This document shows, piece after piece, positions 21,901 to 34,191 of a DNA stretch of 64,000 nt. This DNA is from Sistotremastrum niveocremeum HHB9708. Taxonomy: Eukaryota; Basidiomycota; Agaricomycetes; Sistotremastrales; Sistotremastraceae. How positions within the stretch are numbered: the first letter of the stretch is position 1; each line of letters opens with the position of its first letter. The translations under genes were made by a program, and so were the position numbers. Below the pieces are notes generated by a model that saw only the letters and a list, made by a program, of their open reading frames with translations, had not been told where the DNA came from and made no database searches. The stretch lies in contig KV419413.1 of the NCBI GenBank assembly GCA_001630475.1, forward strand, positions 1-64,000, in the 5' to 3' direction.

Positions 21901-23590
21901 GGGTCAACTAACAATCTCCCGCTTCAGAGGCGACACAGCATTCGGCCTCTCCGCCCGCATAATAGCAACATTCTTCGGGGGCGTAACAGGTCTAGCAGTA
22001 TGGTATATATCCACCGGCCAAGGTTCCGGAAATCCCTACGGTTTAGCTGCGACATGTGCAGTTGTGTTTCCGATGCTTATGTTTGCGCGGCTTTATTATC
22101 CTGCGCCGCCGATGACGCTGATTTTGTTTACTGTTACTACTGTCTTGGTACGTTTTCTTCTACCCAACCCTCACCCCCAATCTCCGCAATTGTTTTTTTT
22201 TTTGCGCGCGCCACTTTTCTGGGCGGACGCGGTCTATGGCGGACTACTGTACTGATAAGGCACGATACGTTTCAGGTCGTCGGCTATTCCTGGCAAGACA
22301 ATCATATCACAACTCCTGGAAGTCCAGGTACGTCCGTCCATTTCTCCGACGTACCTCAATCCCACAAATCTCACTACTTATCCAATTTGGAGGGTTCGGA
22401 TGGAACGTTGCCTGGGTGCGTTCTTCTCTCGGCACGATCACCATTGCCATCCTCGAGCTCGATCGACTGACCCTGACCCTTGCGATCTGATTCTGTAGCG
22501 CCGGTTCCTGCTTGTTACTATCGGCGTATCTTCGGCCTTGTACGTTCTTCCTCCTCCTCGCAAACTTATCTGAATTTTCGATTTCTGATTTCTGATGAAT
22601 CTGATTGGCGCAGTATTTTCTCATTATTGCCTCCTTCCACCACGCTTCGGCGATATCAACGTACGACATACGCAACTACAACGAGCGAGATTGGATCTCT
22701 GTGTTGTTCCATCGTATCGTTTGCGAACACACAGAGGCAGGATCGGACGCCTGATATATTGAAGAGTTTGATTGCTATTAGGGCGAAGTTGAAGAGGAGT
22801 TTATTGATACAGACGAATATCGATTATGAGGTTTGATATCCATATGTTGTCATGTTTGACAGATTGACTGAGTTTGAGGGTAGATTTCTTTGAGGGGAAG
22901 ATGGCCGAGGGAGCGGTATAAAGCGATTCTTGACATTCAGATGTACGACTGGCTCTTGTCTTTGAAAATGTTCGTATTACTCATTACCATTCAGGCAAGT
23001 TGCGTACCTGCTCAGTCACCTGATGAGCGTGGTCGAGCACCTAGAACCCGCATGGTCATTGGCCTTCCTAAACCGCGTTCGGTTCCTCGATTCAGACTTC
23101 CAAGGAGACGTCCTAGCCGTTATCAGTAAGTTCAATTATCCCCCTCACATCCATTGCTCATTCTCATCCTCATTCGCGTAGGCATGATATCGACTGCTCT
23201 GCGCACTGGCACACCTCTGCCGCAAATCACTCCGTGTCCGCTCCTCGATCGTTTCTTGCTTTATCATCATGGTCTCAACGTAATCCGTAAAGAGAACGAT
23301 GACGACTATGGACTTCCCCGAACTCTCACCCTCAGCACGTTGGAAAATGAACAATACATGTAAGTCCATCTCTATCCTGAACGATCGTCCAATAACACTA
23401 ATTTCGGATGCGCAGGTACTTTTGCGTCGGCGTCGCTAGCACTTATGGGATCGTCGCTCGTCTGGATCGGCTTATGATTGCTACTAAGGAGTTGGTCGGG
23501 GAACATTATCATATACATGGAGTTGGAATGCCTTATGAACGACGGACACGGTCAGGAGTGCCTGATGATCGACCAACGAAGGATGCATAG
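18971..23590 (+). CDS. ArAE/DUF2421-type membrane protein (Bre4-like)
   Basis: This large multi-exon gene encodes a protein with the layout of the fungal ER-transporter-like family: an N-terminal six-helix block, a long cytosolic middle, a second helix block and a DUF2421-like C-terminal domain. Yeast Bre4 is the best known relative (brefeldin A sensitivity); biochemical activity is not established. Evidence includes NWPALKPVLRSAAAAWISLLYVIIPSIEN, PLSLHSATALICGALVFPQSLN, AMDLGDTGARDPD, AFGLSARIIATFFGGVTGLAVWYIS and the C-terminal TTSEIGSLCCSIVSFAN..LIAIRAKLKRSLLIQTNIDYE, ISLRGRWPRERYKAILDIQ and QVAYLLSHLMSVVEHL. About 15 short introns are needed; those around 22140-22280, 22320-22620 and 22920-23180 were judged from splice signals and protein continuity. 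The end VGMPYERRTRSG..KDA and stop at 23590 is clear. Confidence 0.75.
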
Positions 23591-24031
23591 CCTTTGGAAT
23601 TGGTGGCAGTGTTGGTGTCACCATCATGACATTGTTTATTTACATGTACACTATACATAGACTTTCGTTCAGCACATGTACATGTATTTCTAGAAGTAAA
23701 AAAAAGGCGTTAACTTGTACGCAGATATCCTGCAATATTCCACTATTCGAGGAGTTTAGGCTTGCGAATGACGTCGACGCAAGAGCTTCTTTTCGGACTT
23801 TGTGATCTGCATCCGTACATATCTTTAGCGCTGGAGGTGGTTCTTCATCTACACGTGTTTCATCAGATACAACACGATGCTTGGACTGGCTGTCCCCGCG
23901 ATTGATAATCTCTTCAAGTTCGACCACCTCAAACGTCGTCCGAGTCGTAATAGCTGGAAGTGAAGGTCCTGCTGCAGGTGAGTCTAGCGAAAGTCCTCCA
24001 TTGTCGAGTTGGATGCTGACGCGTAACAAGA
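23591..24031. other. Intergenic or RING-gene leader
   Basis: A minus-strand frame of 147 codons spans 23640-24083, and a plus-strand frame starts at 23881. Neither resembles a known protein. The plus-strand frame could be an upstream exon of the RING gene. A run of A at 23698-23704 lies where the preceding gene should end. Confidence 0.3.
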
Positions 24032-25287
24032 ATGCACTCATTAGTTTCGACGAATACGCCTTCATATCCCCCTTACAGTGCACAGCCCGACCATCAGACT
24101 CAGAGTCTACACCTAGTCGACAATCCTCCTCGTCGAGAGGGCCAAGACCAACCCCGCATAGTGTCGAGACACGTACATGAACGACTCGGACGGAAGACAG
24201 GCAGTGATCAACGGCTCCATACTAGTCATAGCCTGACCCTGAGGCCTGGGTCACGCGCTGAAGCACGACCTGATTTCCCTCAGCATCCGGAGCGTATCAA
24301 TGTGGTCACCAATGGGGTCGATAATAGAGACATAATGGCCCACGTTCAGCGTCATGATGAATTTCAGACGACCTCAAATTCTACATCTACATCTCGTGGT
24401 GCTCTCGAATCACAGCCCTCGTTGTCTGTCGCCAAAGAGTCATACGTGCCGGGTGATAGCCGATTGGTTGCAACGAACTCTCAAGTGTCCCAAGGAAAGA
24501 ACGAACAGCAGGATCCTCGCACGATGTCACTCGAAGAAAGAGAGGCGCAACTCAATCATCGAATGGCAGAGCTTGAGATAATGAAGAAAAGAGTTGAAGA
24601 TGATCGTGCCGCCTTAGAAGATCGCAAGGAAAGATTGAAAAAGCGGGAGCGAGCCCTACGACGAAATAGCGATGAACAGTCCCGGAATGCAGAAAACAGC
24701 ACGCGTGAAGTCAAGAAAGGGGTCAACAATGAATTCTTGAAGGCGGTGGAATGTCCGATATGTTCTGATATCCTGTCAGTGTTCACAAACTAGATCGACA
24801 CATGCGCTTACCCCATGCTGATACTATCACATTTTAGTGCAGCTCCACATGTTCTAACATGTGGTCATTCATTCTGTTTTTCGGATATCCATACCATGGC
24901 TTTGAATGCTTTCAGTCTCGAGCTTGATGGATTCGTGAACTTCCACTGTCCCTTATGCCGTGTAGGAATCCTCATTCCCGGTTACAATCCTGAGGTTCAT
25001 AAGGTCGCTCCTCCGTTTTACTGCTCCCCGTGCAGACCACTGCAAACCGTAATCGAATTGGCGACGAGGAACATGCAAGAGTTGGGTCTTGAAGGCTGGG
25101 AGGCGGAAGGAGAGGAACTTCAAAGGTGGAAGCAACGAGAAAAGTAGGTTCTGTGCGCCCGCTTTGACACGCCTAACTATCTCTGTTTCGTAGGGAGGGC
25201 CAAGATTTAGCGGAGATGATTAAGCTTCATTGGTCTAACAATGACGCTCGAGATCTCTTCTCATCCCTGAAACAGTCGATGTTATGA
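24032..25287 (+). CDS. Coiled-coil RING-type zinc finger protein
   Basis: A long polar N-terminal region leads into a strong charged coiled coil (LEEREAQLNHRMAELEIMKK, then RAALEDRKERLKKRERALRR), followed by a C-terminal RING-like module: ECPICSDIL, then APHVLTCGHSFCFSDIH and FHCPLCR, with a further CSPCR. An intron splits the finger between DI and LAAPHV (about 24775-24838), and a second near 25146-25194 gives REKEGQDLAEMIKLHW. The frame ends LKQSML. RING proteins of this layout are usually E3 ubiquitin ligases; this is inferred. In the C3HC4 pattern the sixth ligand is Asp, not Cys (C-F-S-D after HSFC). The start is uncertain: ATG 24032 is the first in the open frame, but an upstream spliced exon is possible. 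Confidence 0.65.
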
Positions 25288-28200
25288 ACCTGGGCCTCGC
25301 TGTTTTTTCTCTCCCCTTTCTATGTCATTTTTTTTTCGTGTGTTATGGGTCACATAGTTGAGAAGGCTGTTTTTACGTGTCGTCTCTCCTGAATCTACCT
25401 ACTCTTTGAGCTCGTCTAACCTTGATGAAAAGGACCCTGCAAACAAAATCTGGAAATGACATGTGATGTTGGCCGCCCGACGCCGTGGACATGCGACTGC
25501 AGGTAACCGTCAGGCATCAAAAACTACGTGTGTGGAAACCCCTAGCACGACTGGATCTTCTGACGGAAAGTCAGAAGTCACGAGGACCCTCAGGGATGTG
25601 GTGTCCTAACCCAGTAGCGAGATGAATTTGCTGCGGGGCGGTGCCTCGTCAAATGCTGACTACTCGTTTGAACAGAGACAGCAAGTGCTACTAACAGAAC
25701 GCAGGATCCAAGGCGCGTTCATTGTCACTTCAGCATATCGTCAGACAGCGTACAGTGGCACTAAAATTTCTCAGTCTGAACTTCTACAATCGCCTATCCT
25801 TGTTTCCGACGAAATCGGGCGTTGCGTCACAAGGACTCTCAGAGAAATTGTCGTTCTAGAACGTGAAATCATGGTTGTGAGGGTTCATTTTATGGTAGGG
25901 TAAAGAAGATTGTTTGGAAGAAAATGATTGTCGACGCTTGAGTGGCTATATGCGGTCATGGGACTTCAAAATATTTTGTAAAAACTACTTACTATAAGCA
26001 GACCGTTCGAGAATGGTCGAGGAGCGATGCGTTTCGTAGTAGCACGGCAAGGCTTGATACAGATCTGAAAATAATAAATGCATTCTTTTGTTTCTGCGTA
26101 TAACGTCTTGCAAAAGCCTAGCATACAGGAACGACAGGATGATTGAAGCCGGACGCTACCTGAGAATGCGGAGCCGTGGCAATAGTGATTGGTTCCTCTG
26201 TGAAAGGCGCGCAGCGAAGGTGAGAAAGCATGACGATGGAAGGCACGAGGATTGGATCGGGGTCAATGATCTGGACTTCTTTCTGAGCCGGCAAGGCCAA
26301 ATAAAGAGGATAGGAACGCCGGTTATCCACATCTCCTTAGATTGCCGGTACTCAACTTACCCTTATCAGTGAATTACAAGAGAAGCTCAATTAAGCATCG
26401 GACGACCCAGAGCACAGGGTTTTGAATGAATGGCGGACGATCACTAATTTCAATTAGAGCTTGAAGACCCATGTAAATCACTTCCCTCTCCGAGACTTCG
26501 AAGGCACTTGAGAGTCATTCAAGCCCCTGAGATATGCCAAAGGCAGCAGTGCACGCGGTTCAGGGCGGTTTGTGCCGCAATGCATGCCGATGGGATGTCC
26601 ATCGTCCAGCCTCATTCTACGTGACTGAATACGTCACAGGAGAGATTGCAGGCATCAGGGCAATTCTCCGAAGGGCAAGGTTACCTTTGACTTGGGTGTC
26701 AACAAGACCGTTTGAGTGGGTCCCCTGGACGACATTGGTCGAGAACCGTACCTTGGCACGGCCTTGAGCCCGGCAGTGATGCCAAAGAAACCTTCCTTAG
26801 TACGTCAGAAAGGTACCAGACCATCAATCGAGGGATATGACCCAAAATATCTTTGTCGCATGCTCGTGAGCTGCTACGTTCGTTCCCATCCAGCATCGCA
26901 GCTTCTGCCCCTGTTATAGGGAGAATCCAGGAGAGTGAATTCGTAAGCAAAGGATGGGAATATATCAAAGTGGAAGGTTTAATGTACCTGATTTTGTTCG
27001 ATCGGCACTCCTCGAGCATCCAAACAAATGAGTCATTGAGATTTGGATAATATCGCAGGATCGGTTACGCTTGACGTTTTGGAGATTCGAGAGAGTGGTA
27101 GAAACCTGCACCAGGAACCTGAATTCATCAGAATTTGATCCAAACGTTCCCGAGCAAGAGAGGGTGAAAGACCAAAGAAAGATTGAGTACCGAAGATATT
27201 CCACCGGTCGGACTTTGGAAAGGATCAATGTCGGAAAATCTTTGTCATGGCCAAGGCGTACCTCCAGCCCATCTTCGACCCACAACTGGTGCCGTATCTC
27301 ATCGCAATTCCATGAAGCTCGACATATTTCTGATTCCTGACGCTGCCTCGGACTTTTCGGATTAAACTTTCGCCCGTCGCTGAATCCGTCATGCAGCACG
27401 TGTGCGCTGGGGCCAGTCAGGAGGCCGTGGTGAATCTCAGCCCTACCTGGTCAGCGCCACGGAAACGGTGTCTCCGGTCCAAGCCTCGTGAGAGGGACAT
27501 GGTGATCAACCTAGTCGGGACGTTCATCCGGAAGAGCCCCTGGAAGATCTCAAGTCTTGATGAGAAAGAGTATCTAAAAGCTAAGGTAAATCCTCCGACG
27601 GGCCAGGAAAGGCTGGTTTTTCTTGCCGTCAAAATTACCGTGGGCAAAAAGAAAAGTTTTCCCCTCGGAGAGTCTTCTGGAAGATCGATCTGGATTCCCG
27701 GCTATGTGAGAACATGGCGGCCGTGGAGATTTCACTGAACTCGTGTTCTCTCGCGCTCGATGGACTTGTCAAGTGTCCAGTGCGGCGAAAGGGTACTGAT
27801 GCATCTGTCTCCAGTGGGGTTCATTGTTTGCTATGGCTCTCGGCTCCGTCATTGCGATCTGCGTCGATCCACAGCAAGCTCTGGCGGCTCCCACAGATCT
27901 TGTACATCTAATCTTGATCGACGTGGCATCATCTCGATGTCAAGCATCTAGAAATTCTTCTGACCTTTGAGTCCCGAGGATTTCGATGATCATCGACTAA
28001 CTCATAAACTCTGAGAATAAGCGATTCTCTGACGGGTGGGAAGGTACATCACGGACTGATAGGGCAATCCCATCTATTTCGAACGATCAGACGTGCGTGA
28101 TCACACATCTCTGGAAAGCACGAGACTCGCGAAGTGAATTTAGAGGGTCATTTGTACCTAACTTTGATCAGTAAAATCACACGATACCCATCAAAAGGGC

Positions 28201-31200
28201 GATGTGGCTCTGTCCTTCTTTCGGATCGAACAACACGTGTCGATATTGCCCTTAGGCTCGAGTGAAGGAGTAGTAAAGACTGCAGAGGATTCCACTTTTA
28301 ACCACAGGAGACATACGAGGCTCGTTGCTCAAACGGTGAGTAATCCAAACCTCGACAAATGTTCTGATTGCTGCATGATACGTCCTTCGAGATAGGGATT
28401 CCGAAATCTCTGTGGGGTTCTGTTTGTCGAGTTCCAGTCCAGGTGGCCGCGCTAGCAGCGCCGAGCGCTCAATTCTCTCCGCTTTGTCGGCTTCCGTCGA
28501 CGCCGCTGCGGGTCGGGGACTCGACGGATTCATGGAACCACGGACGAATATGGTGAGCTGCATTTCCCGAAGAGCAATACCCTGGACTATTCCTTATATG
28601 GATCTTGACGCAGGCTAATGGGAGGTCAATCGAGGGCGATTGTCTTGGACGCCTGCGCTAGTAATGTCGAGATTGCCGAGATGAGAATTTCTTTGACTAG
28701 ATCTGACAGGACATTTAGATTTCTGATGATTTTCCTCACAGGTGAAGCGCTTAACGTGTGATTTCACTGCAGTAAAGGACACATCATGATCGGTGTCACT
28801 TGTTCGGGTGAGCCTTGGTTTCGTTGAACATGGCAAAGGATGTTCCTAGTCTGTTTTTCCAATTCTTTCAGCCGCGAATAATCATGACGAAGCGGGCCAC
28901 CTGATGACTTGCTGGAAGCCAAGGGCACCATGATTTTTTTCGGCCGGAAACTCACCGTTCTAGCAGACGACCGATCATATATCTCGCTTTTTTCGATGCT
29001 CAGAAAACTAGCTCCGTCCGATATTTACCTTGTGGCGGTCTGCGAGCATCCCAATCACCCTTTACAGCAGCAGGAGCACCCTATCGCTCGGACAAAAATG
29101 GGTAATCTGCCAGCTAGCATGTGATCCAGCTGTGTTGACAAATGGCAAACATCATCAAATGCGCTGCGTTGTCGATCTTCTTTTCCTTCTTGGATGGTCT
29201 TTCTTTCTTTGGCCTAGTCTCTTTCTCTCGGCTAGCGGACCCTTTCGTCTTGTTCGGTCATCGCGTTTTCGGAACGAACTTACGCCAGGCCTTGAGATAG
29301 GGATCATGTTCACCATGTTTCTCGTACCGCAAGTCTGTGGCTAGCGCCCACCTATTTTCTGTCTTAGCGTTTCGCTCTTCTCCGCAATGGCATCGTCGAT
29401 GAGCTATCTTTATTCGAGGGCTGGAAGACTCTGCTTTAAGCGAGAAAGAATCTCGATCGTTTGATATTCAAGACTGATCTCTGAGAGCTGAGACATGGAT
29501 TTGTTATGCAGCAAGAAAATGAGCATTGCTTATACTGCTCAGTGAGTTCGCCTCCGAGTTCAGTATCTGTCAGTGCAAACGATCAAACCATTTTGTTTAG
29601 GGGCTTTTTGTTTCAGGAAACGCGGTCTTGTTTTCCTTGTGAACATGAGGGCGATCATTGGATGATGTAGATCCGATAGTCCCTTGCTAGGAACCTCATC
29701 CCAATGGCGCTCGAGGAAGCCGATAGCTCACGGTTCATGTGCCGTTTTTTTCGCTCTCAGTTGAGTGCACATCATATCGGCGTCATCTTATCTCCTTAGT
29801 AAAGCTCGCGGAGACTCACAGGATGTCTGGTTCTTAGGGACAAACCTTTCAAAAACGGAAGACAGGAGAGAACGAACTAGGGGATGAGTCCGTTGCGCAT
29901 GACCTACTCGCAAATAGGAACCACGGAGGGCGGTTAGGACAAAGGGCTACGAACGGCCCGTCGGTGATGAGGCAACCCCCGAGCTTTGACGCTGTCGAAC
30001 AGACTTCGCTGCGCCGAAATTAAACGACCGGGACAGGAATTGGCGCACAAGATAGGTGTGGCGTCCATTAATCTAGGAACCCTAACCCCGCATTGCTGTG
30101 GTCAGTGCTTCCAGTTCTCCTATTGAACATACCCTTGTACCTCTCTTCGGTCTGTACTAATCAGATCGGTAATTATGGCATCCCCTGAACTTCTTAGCGA
30201 TGACGAGACTTCGATTCTCCGGGAAAGCAGAGCTGTCAACATTGCACACATGCGCAGCATGACGAAGACAGTGACGAACGGCGGGTGGACAGGCCCGTCG
30301 GGTGCTTTAGATCCCCACTGCCGACGGGATAAAGCACGGAAAAGTAATATAAATACCAACGAGTGCGGGGTAAAGGAAGGGAACATGGAGCAATTCGGTC
30401 CCCATAAATGGCTCGCACGACCTCAGTCTATGATTCAGTTTGTCTTACTTTGTTGATTGAGCCTTTCTCCTTTATTTTTACCCCGCAATTCTTGACCTTC
30501 TTCGAAGTTTCCCCCAGAGTTTCGAGGGTGGTTTGACAGCATGGCGTCTTCATTATGGAGGAAAGGTCGTCGTTCTGTTTTGTCAACCCACTGCCCTGAG
30601 ATCTCCATTTACAGCTCTGTGTCATGAGGTAAGGCACTGGTACTGGGTTACTAACCTGAGCATCGAAATTAGCCTGTTTCAATTGTCAGAAGTCGGGAAC
30701 AATTGAGAAAGTGTCCGATGGGATTGTGGAATCGAAGAGCAGGGGTTAGTAGAAGATGGAACCTTCAATGTCGGGCGGTCGAGGAGCTGATGGGTTAGGA
30801 AGTGAATGCTTCCGAAGGAAACTAACTGTTGCTAGAACGGAAGAACAATATGAAATTATGCTAGTCAGGGTCCATTCGAGGGACCGCAGGGAAGTGAGCC
30901 GATCATATGGACAGGGGCTGCGTGATCAAATTATGACGATCTATTAATGCTGAGCGTTGTAGTGCCAACTAATGGTCGGGCGAGCTCGATGACTCGGATT
31001 GATGCGAGAAGGAAGGTGCCGTCATCGGTGCCGCCAGGGACGCGCATGTGTACTTGGGAGTGGAAGATGACACTCTAGATTCGACTAATAACATGAATCG
31101 ATTTGACAAAGGGCTACGATAGGGTCAAGGTGTGATGTGTCTTCCTGAAGGGACATGCCTTGTCGTTGGTGATGCGCTAGTAATGTCAAGCCCGGGAAAG

Positions 31201-32143
31201 AAAGTGGCCATCATGTCTGTCTTTGATCTGTTCTGACAGAAAACCTGGTGCAGGGTGGCTGGAAATGTCCCTTGATTTTTTTCCGGCTGTGTTTCGTAAG
31301 TGGCGGGTTGCGAGAGACGGGCGGGGCGGGCGAAATCCGACCGAGCTCTTGGCGGGCTCGGACGAATCGGGGGTACGGAAGAGCGGAGGCCAAAAATTCG
31401 GGCAGAAGAAGTGGATCTGAGATTGGACAAGGCGTTTGTCTCCCTTTTTGATTTCCGGGGAATCGAAGCGGTTGTCTGGGCCTGTTCTGGTGATCGGATT
31501 AGCGAGAAAAAAGGGTGTGAGTGCGAGATGGATGGGAAACAGGGACGAGTCGTCAAGACCTGGGAGTGTGAGAGTTCTGTGCTGGACATAGAGAGGATAG
31601 CGAGTGACGAAGACAGAAATTGGTTCCGAGCAGCTAATGAACGGATCGAGCCGAGAATATTTTTGCGTTTACGTTTTTGGCGATGAAGCGGATCACACAA
31701 AGTTAACGCTCTGATTCCCATATCGGGACCAGATTCAGAGTCCGCTCCGAGAGACAGGGATGCGGTGCTTAGTCAGCTACCCCACAAAGCTCCGTTTTAG
31801 GAAGATCATCACGTGCCGGCTTCCCAAAGCCTAACTGGCACAGCGCACATCCTGGCCTCTGATCGCTGCTGTCCTGTTTGCTGCTGGAGCCATGTCACGC
31901 CAGCTCCCGCCCCCGACGTCTGCGCACTGATCCCGACGCTCGTCGAACCCGATCCCGCCGCCTCTTCTCGTCCAGCTTGCGAACTCGGGCAGCGCTCTCC
32001 ATCCGGTTGGCTCACGTCTGCGACCCGATCTGCTGAGCGTCTGCTCTCCTCTGGCTCTCTCTTTTGAGTTCCGAACTTCCGCATTATTCTTCTTTAATTT
32101 CTCCTGCTCCCAATTCTCCGCCTTTTCCCTCCTTCCTCCTCCC
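25288..32143. other. Gene desert upstream of the HMG-box gene
   Basis: Over 6.8 kb, no frame on either strand shows a domain, a plausible exon chain or coding-like composition. The longest frames (115 and 198 codons) are arginine- or serine-rich antisense-type frames without features. No tandem repeat, terminal repeat or tRNA was seen. Composition is close to the coding average, so this is not a simple AT-rich tract. It may hold distal regulatory DNA and a long 5' leader of the HMG gene, non-coding transcripts, or wholly eroded elements. Confidence 0.45.
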
Positions 32144-34191
32144 ATGAACAACTTCTCCAACAGCCACCTCCCCGACGCTCAGATGGCCCATCATCTCGCC
32201 CAGCACTCCCGACACCCTCTTCCTAGCCCCACTGACGATCCCAATCACCACAACGGCGACCCCAACCTCGCCGTCATTGACTCTGACCATGATCACGAAC
32301 TCGACCTGGACAACGAGCACTCCCCCGAGCACTCTCCAGAGCAGGGCGACGCCCATGCCGCCCTGACCTCACAATCTCTCAACGTGGACGGCACTCCAAA
32401 GAGACCTATGAATGCCTTCATGATCTTCGCCAGGCGACGGAGGCCACAAGTCTCTGCCGCCAATCACATGATGCGCACAGGCGAGATATCCAAGATCCTG
32501 AGTAAAGAGTGGAATGCTATGACCATGGTTCGCATCTACCCCTCCTCTCCTTTGTCATCGCGACCAATCGTAATCTTTCTGCTCCCTTTCTTTCCCAACA
32601 ACAGTCAGACAAACAATTCTACCTCGATCAGGCGAAGAAACTCAAGGAGAACTTCAACTCACGCTACCCGGACTACGTCTACCGACGTAGACCAAATAAC
32701 TCACGCAAAAGACGGAGAACGGGTAGCGGTAGTACCAACACTGGTTCTGTTGGCGAGGAGGGTCGTGACAGCGAAGAGGCCCCCGATCATCCTCGCGAAG
32801 AGCCCGACGATGAATACTCGTACGCCAGTGGCGCTGCCTTCCCTCACCCATCCTCGACGGCTCAATCATCGTCCTCTGCCAACACCTCTTCATCCGTTCT
32901 TCCCTACCCTGAGCGTTTCAACCAATTGGCCTGGCCACCCCTTTCAGGCGGTCCACTTACCCTCAACACTTCGGCCGCCGTGACACGACCTCACGCTTCT
33001 ATCTCTCCTTCTGTACCATCTTCCCATTCCCACCGTCCATTTCACTCCGACGATATTTCTGCCTGGCGCGGCTTGCCTTCCTCAGTTAGCGATAGCGGAG
33101 CTTCTTTCAGAGACCTAAATCCGACCTCTCGACCTTCCACGAACTGGTTTTCACCCACCACCTCGTCATCCAGTATCCACGATATCGCGACCCCGTCCTC
33201 CAACACCGGCGGAGCTGGGCCACATAACCGACATCGTTCGCATTCGCTCCTCAGTCTGCACACGAAATCAAAAACTGAGCCTTGGACTCCAACGCTATCT
33301 CATTCATCGCTCGGTCACCCACTATCTTCCATTTCAACAAATCCTTCTAGTGCGGGCGGCCGCCCCTGGTCTGCTTCAACCTCTTCTGGTTCAAGTGATT
33401 CGGGTCCGCCCCATACCCACGCACATATCCCACGCTCGGTCGCTTCTCCACCCGAGGCAAATACCGAGTTCGAGGCACCCACGGCACCCTTTTTTCCATC
33501 CAGTTCCTTGGGTGCTCAACGTCCGTCGACGGCAGGCGCACCATCTGCATCACATGGAGCACATCTGCAAAGCCCCAATGATTATTTTGCACAAATGTCC
33601 GTGTTACAACATCAACAACATCCTTCGCAAAATCTTCACCATCATCAACCTTCGCATCCACAAAATTCTGGAAATGTGACGCATTCGATGTATGATCCAT
33701 TTTTCTGGGGGATCCCCCATCCAGACTCCTCGGAACGCTGACGCAAAGGTTGTCCTCCTTTTTTTATCCATAGTCAAAGCCAGAATCAATCAAATTCGCC
33801 GCCACTATCCGCATCCAGCGTTGTTAGCTCGAATTACATTCCTGCTTCATCGACAACGACCGCCACCGCATTCTCGCAAAACAATTTACGTAGCGTAGGC
33901 CCGCCAAGAAGCCACGCGATGTACGGCCCTAATTTTGGTCTCGCCCCCGGAACACCCCCCTTCGCCTCCACAAATGGGATCGACACAAGTCTCCCGCTTA
34001 CGACCTCACTCTCCTACCCAGTCCATCTATCTCTCCCGACGCACGTCCTACCGCCTGCTCATACGATCGCAATCAACACAACCTCGCCAGGTCCCACGAG
34101 TCCGGCTTCGACTTCGGGGCTCCCGATTGGTATCTGGGATACGCACCACTCCGTCAAGACGGACGTGGATCTCGGGGGCCCTCCTCCCTGA
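32144..34191 (+). CDS. HMG-box transcription factor
   Basis: A sequence-specific HMG box of the MATA/SOX class is clear: PKRPMNAFMIFARRRRPQV, then GEISKILSKEWNAM and SDKQFYLDQAKKLKENFNSRYPDYVYRRRPNN followed by a basic RKRRRT stretch, probably a nuclear signal. One intron at about 32528-32609 splits the box (NAMTM to SDKQF). The N-terminus is His/Asp/Glu-rich; the long C-terminal part is Ser/Pro/His/Gln-rich, typical of activation regions. The continuous frame stops at 33741. A further open segment (YGPNFGLAPGTPPFAST..VDLGGPPP, stop 34191) has the same composition and is preceded by a good 3' splice site at 33768, so I include it as a last exon with an unresolved upstream join. In mushrooms such factors act in mating, fruiting or stress; which applies here cannot be told. 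Confidence 0.8.

Noticed and set aside
23640-24083. 147-codon minus-strand frame
   Set aside because: No domain, no conserved pattern, and it overlaps the leader or first exon of the plus-strand RING gene; best read as a chance frame.
31125-31721. 198-codon minus-strand frame upstream of the HMG gene
   Set aside because: Ser/Arg/Pro-rich composition typical of antisense of a C/T-biased leader; no features and no exon chain.
25288-32143. Reverse transcriptase, gag-type or long-terminal-repeat elements in the desert
   Set aside because: No such motif, paired end repeats or primer-site pattern was seen here or elsewhere in the window.
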